From the NCBI GenBank assembly GCA_022410635.1, contig JAJVDF010000027.1, positions 1,537,681 to 1,601,680 on the forward strand: a stretch of 64,000 nucleotides of DNA, given 5' to 3'. Source of the DNA: Tretioscincus oriximinensis (lineage: Eukaryota; Chordata; Lepidosauria; Squamata; Gymnophthalmidae). The translations under genes and the position numbers were made by a program. The first letter of the stretch is position 1, and each line of letters begins with the position of its first letter. This document shows, one piece after another, positions 56,886 through 64,000 of the stretch. The notes under the pieces were generated by a model. It was not told the origin of the DNA. It saw only the letters and a list, made by a program, of their open reading frames with translations, and made no database searches.

Positions 56886-58039
56886 TCTTCCTCTTCGTCA
56901 TGAACTTTAGATCCTGGCTTTTAAAGCTCATACAGGCTGGATCATTACCTTTGAGGCTAGTGATCAGGCTATTCAGAAATATCCNGTCACCATAAGGGGA
57001 ATCCAGCCTTGTTGTGGAATAGATTAGCTAATCCAGATTGCATGGATTAAATCAATGGAAGCAAGAGCAAAAAGGGCCCTCTTTAAAGCATTAGTGTATG
57101 AATTGCTGATTTTTTTTTCTAGTGGTGGTCCTGAGATATTTTCTTTCTGTCAGTTCTGATTCATCGTTCAGACTCTGAAGGACAAGAGTAATTTATGATG
57201 AAGAGAAGAGTAATATACATCCTGTATTTGAATTATATTTTTTAAATTACCTTCAATTACATCACGTGAGTCACCTAGAGAACATTGAATGATTGGGTGG
57301 CCATATAAATAACGTAAGCAAGTAAATGATAGATCAATATCAGNAAGTTAATGATTGATAATTGCTGTCATACTTGTTTTGAAATTGCTCCCATTTAAAT
57401 ATTTTCTGAACTCTAATATCTACAAAAATGTTTTCCATCCCAGGAAATAAATCATATATGATATTTCTCTGATTTCTGACCTCTTTTTCACTGAGATATT
57501 TTCTAGGATTTATAAAATAGTAATCATATTTTCCAAACTGCAAATAAAATACATATTCACTTGTACTTGGCTGGGGTAACGGGATTATCATATATTCCTC
57601 TTTTACAGTTTAAAATTTCATGTCTGGGACAAATATGGAACCAGTAATGGGCTTCATATATAGTTTGCATGACTCTTATGCCCTGCTAAATGTGTGTTAG
57701 TCTAGGTCCAGAATATCTATCAAGGAGTCTTGCAACACCTTAGAGATTAACAAGAAAAAGGCAGCAACATGAGCTTTCATAGACAAATCTACTTCTTCAG
57801 AGAAGGGACTATCGTAATGGCTCTTGATAATCAGCAAACAAAATGGGTGACTGGAGAGTGAGTCTCATTTGCAGAAAATCTTGCATGTGAATCGCTAACA
57901 AAATGACAATATGCTGTAAAGGTACAACCAAGGAAAATTAAACTGTCAGTAAGTACCAGAATTAGCAAATGCAGTTAAATATGTAATCTCATGAACAGAT
58001 AAGCACTAACAGCTATTAACAGTGATACAATAGAGGTAG
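56886..58039. other. Mostly unassigned sequence
   Basis: A fragment of the tccagcaaagggg MITE family at 57718-57812 (agagattaacaagaaaaagg, catgagctttcatagacaaa). Ns near 56985 and 57344. Confidence 0.4.
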
Positions 58040-58232
58040 TCCATTTTGGCTCTGTGGCCGCAGTCCAGAAAAGCACCTCCAACGCCTTCAAAAATTGGGT
58101 CCTGAGTCCGGATCCAGCGGCAGTAGCTGGATTAATCTCTCCTGCTTTAGGAGGAGTCTTTTCGCCACGAGGGGCAGCGTAACGAGACGGGGGGTGGCCA
58201 AAATAGTGCCGCAGTCATCGGCCCAGGGTGCA

Positions 58233-58243
58233 AAGATGGCGGC
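58233..58243 (+). promoter_or_regulatory. YY1-like motif aagatggcggc
   Basis: Matches the YY1 core and overlaps a possible ORF1 start (ATG within it reads MAATEKRCQ…). Human L1 has a YY1 site in its 5' UTR; a parallel here is inference. Confidence 0.5.
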
Positions 58244-58404
58244 TACAGAAAAAAGGTGCCAGAATCATCTCCATCCAGAGCAGAGCAGGTACAAAGCCCG
58301 GGGTCCCCAAGGCTCTATAGTGCATCCCCTGTGATTGAAATTACCAACGGGGGCTCCGCGATAGAACCGAATGCCCCTCTCTGCTGGAACTAATGTAAAG
58401 AGCA

Positions 58405-59043
58405 ATGAGGGAGGANTTTGATGATTCCCTTGAAAGGCTCCATAGCAAGGTGGGAGGCATAGTAGAATCTCTCAAAGACACTAAGGAAACTGCTTCCAAG
58501 GCATACAACCTTGCTATAGAAACTAAACAAGAAACTGACCAACTAGCTTTGGAGGTGCAATGCCTGCGGGATGAGATCCTTGACCTTCAATCCAGATCTC
58601 GCCAAATTAATTTTTGCCTAAGGGGGATTCCGGAGGGGGTTGAGGGACCCTCAGTACCCAACCTTTTAGTGGACTGGTGGAAGACTATCATCCCTGACTT
58701 ACAGATCTCCACAGCTTGTGCTCACAGGGCCCTACACCCATGCCCTCCTGCTGGCAAGCCCCCCATGGATGTCATCATTACTTTCAACAACTATCACACT
58801 AAGACCAAGATTTATCAAATTCTATCAAAGATGGGTCCCCAGCTTGTCTTCAGGGGGTCACCTATCTCCGTTTTTCAAGACCTGGCACCTGAAATACTTC
58901 TCAGAAGGAAAGGATTTCGGCAAGCCACCACCCTACGTAGGGGGGCTAAGGTAAAATATAGATGGGGGTTTCCCTGTTTTCTAATTATTTTTGGCCCCGC
59001 TGGGAAATCCCACAAAGCAGACTCTCCTGAGGAAGCATCTTGA
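58405..59043 (+). pseudogene. L1 ORF1 (RNA-binding protein), broken
   Basis: L1 ORF1p is the trimeric nucleic-acid chaperone that packages L1 RNA. The open frame of 212 codons shows a coiled-coil-like N-terminal part (residues ~8-65, heptad L/V/I with many E/K), then the RRM entry LRGIPEGVEG (72-81), …AHRALHPCPPAGKPPMDVII… (106-125), and the C-terminal domain …SPISVFQDLAPEIL… (152-165) …RRKGFRQA… (167-174). The true start was probably upstream; frames 58095-58334 and 58331-58390 carry likely N-terminal pieces in other phases, so frameshifts separate them. One N at 58416. No ORF2 follows. Confidence 0.75.
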
Positions 59044-59659
59044 GTCTGGCAGGAATTGTTTCCAGATGGCCCTCCCCAACAGCAAGTTCCTGATGACAAA
59101 ACGCAACTTTGAGACCTTTGGGGTCCTTTCTTGGGGGTTCGGGATCCTCCGCTTCTATCAAGAACCACCATCAAGTAGGCAATCCTCCATATTCCCGACT
59201 TAATAAGAAGATCCCCGACATGTTCTGCTGAGACCAACGCAACAGAAGCACAACACTTTGATATCACACCTTATCCTCAGGGTCCTGGTAGTTACCGTAT
59301 CTTCAGACAGCACCATCTAAGCTCATTACCACCCTGGGAGAGGTAGTTTATCCCCAGTTCTTCCTACTTTTCCATGAACTACTTTCCTGTTGGGTTCTCA
59401 TGGGTATACATGTTTTCTCAATTCTTTAATAGTCTTTAATTTTTAAAAATACAAAACAGTAATACAAAAGAGGCCTCTCCCTTCTGGTTTCCAACAGCCA
59501 CTGTCACTTTGTTCGATTTCACACAAACTTGGAGAACACTGCATTCCAATAATGGGAGTGGTGCAGACCACAGGATTTCTCTTTATTCGTAATAATGTTC
59601 ATAATAATGTTCATAATAATCTGATCCTGCCACGGCTGCAGACGCAGTCCATGAATTAG

Positions 59660-59875
59660 TCTTGGGAGCTGTATGAGAATCTCATGCGTTCTCCAACATT
59701 CCTCACATGTGATTCTAGATTCTAGGCTGGGAAACGTTGCCTCTGCTTGGGTGCAGCCATTTTACCGGGAATGACATCATGGTATTTGCTTCTGGAAAAT
59801 GGTGCTCGGATTGATATCACTTCCTTCCCAGGAAGTGACATCACAGAAATTCCTTGCATCCTTTGCATGCAAGAT
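59660..59875. repeat. Dispersed repeat containing tatgagaatctcat (second copy)
   Basis: tatgagaatctcatgcgttc at its left, then gggaatgacatcatggtatt, cacttccttcccaggaagtg and acatcac, an inverted arrangement like that at 4105-4350. Confidence 0.45.
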
Positions 59876-61700
59876 AAACCCAAATATTTTTGTTCCAGGA
59901 TCTCCCATCATTGCCATGAAGTACTTTATCTTTGGAGTTGCCTTTTTACAGTGCTGAAATAAGTGCCTGAGCAGAAACTGTTGAACTACTGGCTCTGGAG
60001 ACGGGAAGGAAGCTGTCTGTATGCCTGATGCCTCTTGACTTTACATGCTTTTGAATTGAAAAAACAAAAGATGACCACTTTCAAATTTCCAGCCTCAAAA
60101 GGCTGGATAGNGAATGGCAGGATCCAGCTATCTTGTACACAACACTCTGTCCACTAGCAGTATATAAGTCATCTGTGCTGGTACCATCTCTCACTTTATC
60201 GGAAACAGACTGCAGACCCAATTGGAAGAAAGAAGGTTTACTTTTTTGCCACATACTGTCTATATGATTTTAAAGTATATAGGCTCCAAATGGTGCCTGC
60301 CATAGTCTACATAAGCTCTGTATTGAGCTATGACCTGGAATAAAGCTTGGGGGGACAGGGTCTAAGACTTTAGAAGGGCAATTTGAATGAAGTTTGTTTT
60401 GACTCTCATTTTGTTCAGCTTTTAGAAACACTATTCAGAATCTTTCAAAAGGGATATGTTTCTTTTTAGCTGTTGACTAATTTGCACCACTTATTTCACT
60501 GCGGAGTGCTATTAGTAACAAACATGAAATGCATGTCTTTCCCTATGTTTTCATAATTTTTGGAGTTAACAAAAAGTTCTCTTTACAATGTACTTTACTC
60601 TTAGGCTTTCACCTGTTCATTCAAAAGCATTTCTGCAGTGTTCAGTTTATTGTTGTGTCTATGAAAGACTTTGGTTACATGTAATTGGATACTTCAGTGT
60701 AATAAGTGTAAGCCACACTTATTTCTTTTTTGTGTTCTGGATTCCTAGGTATTCTAGAATCTAAATGGTTTGCCTGAAAGGTGATTTTATTTTTTATAAT
60801 GTTTGTTTGATAAAATATTTGCCTTTTGTCTTCTGAATGTTATTAAAATAAGTGACATCTTAAAATTATGCAATGATCTCTTATAGCTAAATTCTATATT
60901 TGATCTTTAATCTTCATTAGCAGTAGTAGTATTTTACTAGTACCAATGCATGTTCAACTAAGAATGAATATCCACCAAAGCTCTCGTAGAAGGGTAAAGG
61001 GAGATAGATGGTTAGCTGGGTTCTGGTATGATCAGCCATATTTTTACACTGCTGGACTTTTAGATTTATAGCTGCAAAAATACACATTCAGCATTTTAGA
61101 CACTATGCCCCATTTGTTCTTCTATATAGTATGGAGGTTATGTTATGAGAATTATGTAACTGCCCTGTCTCAAGTGACATGGATAACGTGGCAGAAATCT
61201 GTGGCAATTTGAGAAGCTTTTTAGCCATTCTATGCAATATTTGAATGATGTCCTTTGGATGTAAAATGGAATGCTAATGTAATAAATTTTTAACTAGCCA
61301 ACATATTCTTAGTAATGGAATAAATATAACCAATTTAAAGAGCTTCTTGTTGAACGACTTCTGTTTTGTTTAAAGGATCTTGCACTTGATCTTGAGTGGA
61401 ATATTATGTGGGATAAAATCTTTCTGTTATATAAGTTCACAAGAAAGGAAGTATAAAAATGGATGTGCCCTGTCTTTATTAGGACTCTTAGAGCAATCCT
61501 CAGTGAGGATTGGCACACAACTGAAGAAAATTAGGAAACTTTTCCCTTACCCATTCCTCATTGCATTCACATGTAGTTAAAAAAAGACAATTAAGTTGGG
61601 CAGATATATTACTGGCACATGTGAACACATATGTTGCTGTTATCTCCTCTTCAATGCCTATTAAAGGCCAGAAAAAAGCTCTTCCATAGTTCATTATAGC
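59876..61700. other. Mostly unassigned AT-rich sequence
   Basis: A half copy of the 168-bp MITE lies at 60281-60357. The stretch 60370-61400 is AT-rich and free of recognised repeats. One N at 60111. No gene. Confidence 0.4.
60281..60357. mobile_element. Half copy of the 168-bp palindromic MITE
   Basis: aggctccaaatggtgcctgc, catagtctac, then ctgtattgagctatgacctg gaataaagcttggggggac. Corresponds to the right half of the 11.06-kb copy. Confidence 0.65.
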
Positions 61701-61702
61701 TA

Positions 61703-61910
61703 GGCTGACCAGATGACCTCTTTTTGGGGTCGGGGGTGGGGGTGAAAACCCAGTTTTGGGATGCCTCCCATTTTTTTTCTGAGGAAAAAATATAAAAAAA
61801 CAAAAACTTTTTTGAAAAAAGGTATTTTTTTAAAAAAAACTTCCTCAGAAAAAAACTGGCACCCCAAAACCGGATTTTCAACTCCCCCCAAAAGGGGTCA
61901 TCTGGTCAGC
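61703..61910. mobile_element. TA-flanked palindromic MITE, copy 5
   Basis: TA + ggctgaccagatgacctc on the left; ggggtcatctggtcagc on the right, where the last 'c' and TA are lost. The middle is poly-A/T rich and foldable. Shadow frames here are lysine/phenylalanine-rich. Confidence 0.88.
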
Positions 61911-64000
61911 AGAATTGGAGAAAGGATGAAGACACTAATTTCACATGCTACTACCTCCCAAGATTTTTTTAAAAAAACTATTAAATTAATTATGAAATAC
62001 TCGTATATTTATTGAACAAGAGAGACTGCACTATACAAAATCATAAGAACAGAAGAAACAAATTGAAAAGTAGATAACTAGTTTGTGTTATCTTCTACAG
62101 TGTCTGCATAGGATAGTGCAATTCAGATCAGATGTGTGCAAAAAGCCCCTAAAATAGATTACTGGTAAATCAGATTAATTGGGTCTAAAGGTTTATCTTC
62201 TCACCCAGTTCACATCAGCTGCAAATCATCTTCGGATCTTTTTTTTTTGCATTTTTCACATTATCTCTGCTAGTTTCAAAATCTTTTTGAAGTAAGCTAG
62301 CAAGTATTTGAGTGAATGGCAATTCAGAAGCTTCTGTCACATCAGAGGTTGTTGTCATGTTTTTGTTGTCCCTTTTTTAATCCAGTTGATCCTGCATCAT
62401 GCAAATATGGGTTGCTGCATAGAATCTGGATCAAGCAAATCCACATTCATTAAAGTGAATCAAGCCAGGTAAGTGCCCTAACTCCTATAGTAGAACAACT
62501 GGATTTGGAAAGGATGGCTTTGTATTCTCTGATCACCTAAGATTAGAAAAATTATTTTATAGAAACTTGTGCCNATGAGGCAAAAATTGTTGCCATGGTT
62601 TATGAAATAAATTGGATCAGGTGGGGCCCCTCAGGTCTCCAGAGGTTGGTTTATGTGGGTATTGCAAATGCTATATGAAGACTTGTCTAGAAATTTCTAG
62701 GGGGAAAAATCATTCTTTGAAGATACAGCCTACCCACTCATCCTTACATTAAACTGCAACTTCTAATATTATTTAAAACTGAATATTTCTCAGGTATGGT
62801 ACAAGGCCACGGTTTCTTCTTGCTTAATAGTTCTCTTATCAATCTCTCTTGTCATTTATAGATCCAGTTTTCCTTAACTCTACTTATGTCTTGTTTGATA
62901 CATGGTTCTAATAATATTTTAAATTTATCAAATCACACTCTTTAATCATTATCCAGAGTATCTCCTTGTCTAAACAAACCACATGAGATTTGCTTAGGGA
63001 AATGTTTTTATTGAGTTACACAAGTATTTCACAGGGGGGAAATTAATTGCATATGAAACTGCTTTATTTCAAGGCAAACCTGTGGTTCATCTATTTTAAC
63101 TTTCATCAGCTTTAATGTCCTCCAGATGTTTTTTGCTCAAGTTTCTCTCACTCTAGATTGAAGAACTGTAGTTCAAAACATCTGGAAGGTACTAAGGTAG
63201 TGAAAGTTGACTAACTCTAACTTCATCTCACAAAAGTTTTTTTTTTAATACAAGTTTTTATTTAGAATCTTCTACTTGCAAAGTATGTGTTTTAACATTG
63301 ATATTAAACGTTCTCTTATTTTTTTTTAAAAAAATAGTTGAACCTGGAGACTAGAGTCTGCTGGATGGGTTGAATGACAATCCACCATTTGTTTTTAGGT
63401 TCTGCAAAATGCAGTAAACAGAGGCTGCTTCCAGATGAGTAGCTGTGGTGCACATTTTAGAGATGGTGCAGAGTTTAGGGAATTGCCCCTCTGCCCCCAC
63501 TTAACTTGAAATATCCTGCATTGCTGCCTATCAGATGTGTGGAGGACTGGACAGCAATATCCGGGACTCTCACCTTCTGCACATGGGTCTCAGTAGCCAC
63601 TGCATGTGCTTGTGCCTAAATGGCGGCTGTTCCCTTCCCTGGGACAGGATCTCACATGCCTTCTTGCCACGACTGTGGCAGTCGTATGTTCTGTTTCCCT
63701 GGAGGGCTTTGCTACAATAGCAGATAATATGTGCTCTTTGAAAAAGCAGTCAGAATTTGATCCAATGTGGAAATGTTTCCATATCACATGGAAATCTGTT
63801 TTACTGCATTTTAAAGTGCCTTTCTGCACTGGGACTTATTTTGGATATCCTGGGACAGGAATTTTCCTTCTGTCTGCCAACAGAGGGTAGAAAAGGTCCC
63901 AAGTAGGTCTGCCATAGTCTTCACAAGCATGTGGCTATCACATCCCTATTCCAGGATAATCATTGCAATACAACTGAGTGCAGGGTAACCAAATTAAAAC
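61911..64000. other. Unassigned sequence to the window end
   Basis: AT-rich with T and A runs near 62240 and 63240-63340; one N near 62574. Near 63890-63960 the text ggtctgccatagtcttcaca faintly resembles the 168-bp MITE. No gene recognised. Confidence 0.4.

Larger units (their letters stand above)
58040..59440 (+). mobile_element. L1-clade LINE fragment (5' region and ORF1)
   Basis: A GC- and CpG-richer island in AT-rich DNA. It carries a leader with a YY1-like site, most of an ORF1, and about 400 bp after it that shows no ORF2 endonuclease. So it is a truncated or rearranged L1, with boundaries approximate. Confidence 0.75.

Noticed and set aside
58095..58334. 79-codon frame before the L1 ORF1
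   Set aside because: Not a separate gene. Its later part may be the displaced ORF1 N-terminus and the rest is L1 leader.

Overview
The window looks like vertebrate nuclear DNA from a reptile, most probably a squamate; a gecko-like lizard is possible but unproven. The evidence is the repeat content. There are CR1-clade LINEs with a TTATGTTC-type 3' tail, a second CR1 end of the ATTCTATGA type, L2 and L1 LINE relics, tRNA-derived SINEs with MIR-like or tRNA-Lys-like heads, and many short non-autonomous DNA transposons (hAT with 8-bp target duplications, Tigger/mariner with TA duplications). Simple repeats and isolated N calls occur throughout. I found no host protein-coding gene, no credible exon chain, no tRNA or rRNA gene, and nothing bacterial. 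Nearly all longer open frames are shadows of repeats.

Layout. 1-10 kb: a CR1 3' end, a Tigger-like MITE carrying a CpG-rich 42-bp minisatellite, a MIR-like SINE, a hAT MITE with a perfect target duplication, and an LTR of a retroelement followed by a tRNA-Leu-type primer binding site. 10-25 kb: two tRNA-Lys-headed SINEs in opposite orientation, an interrupted palindrome, a 168-bp palindromic MITE, a CR1 nested inside a TA-flanked palindromic MITE, a hAT MITE with a Z-DNA-prone core, and a mariner MITE with perfect arms. 25-34 kb: largely repeat-poor, AT-rich sequence that may hold conserved noncoding elements. 34-42 kb: palindromic MITEs, a composite hAT with a perfect 8-bp duplication, and an old Tigger-like element with a 168-bp MITE inside it.

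41-51 kb is the densest LINE area. It has a 2.5-kb CR1 with recognisable endonuclease and reverse-transcriptase segments, a near-identical 1.02-kb tandem duplication with an N exactly at the junction (a likely assembly artefact or a very young duplication), an ancient CR1 RT on the plus strand, and two antisense L2 RT relics. 51-64 kb: more MITEs, an old CR1 end, a tRNA-Lys SINE, a broken L1 carrying most of ORF1, the fifth copy of the TA-flanked MITE, and AT-rich unique sequence.

No genes work together here as a pathway. The relationships are parasitic and historical: SINEs share LINE-like 3' tails, MITEs depend on absent transposases, and nested insertions give a relative chronology. Family assignments rest on recognised motifs and terminal structures, not on a database search.
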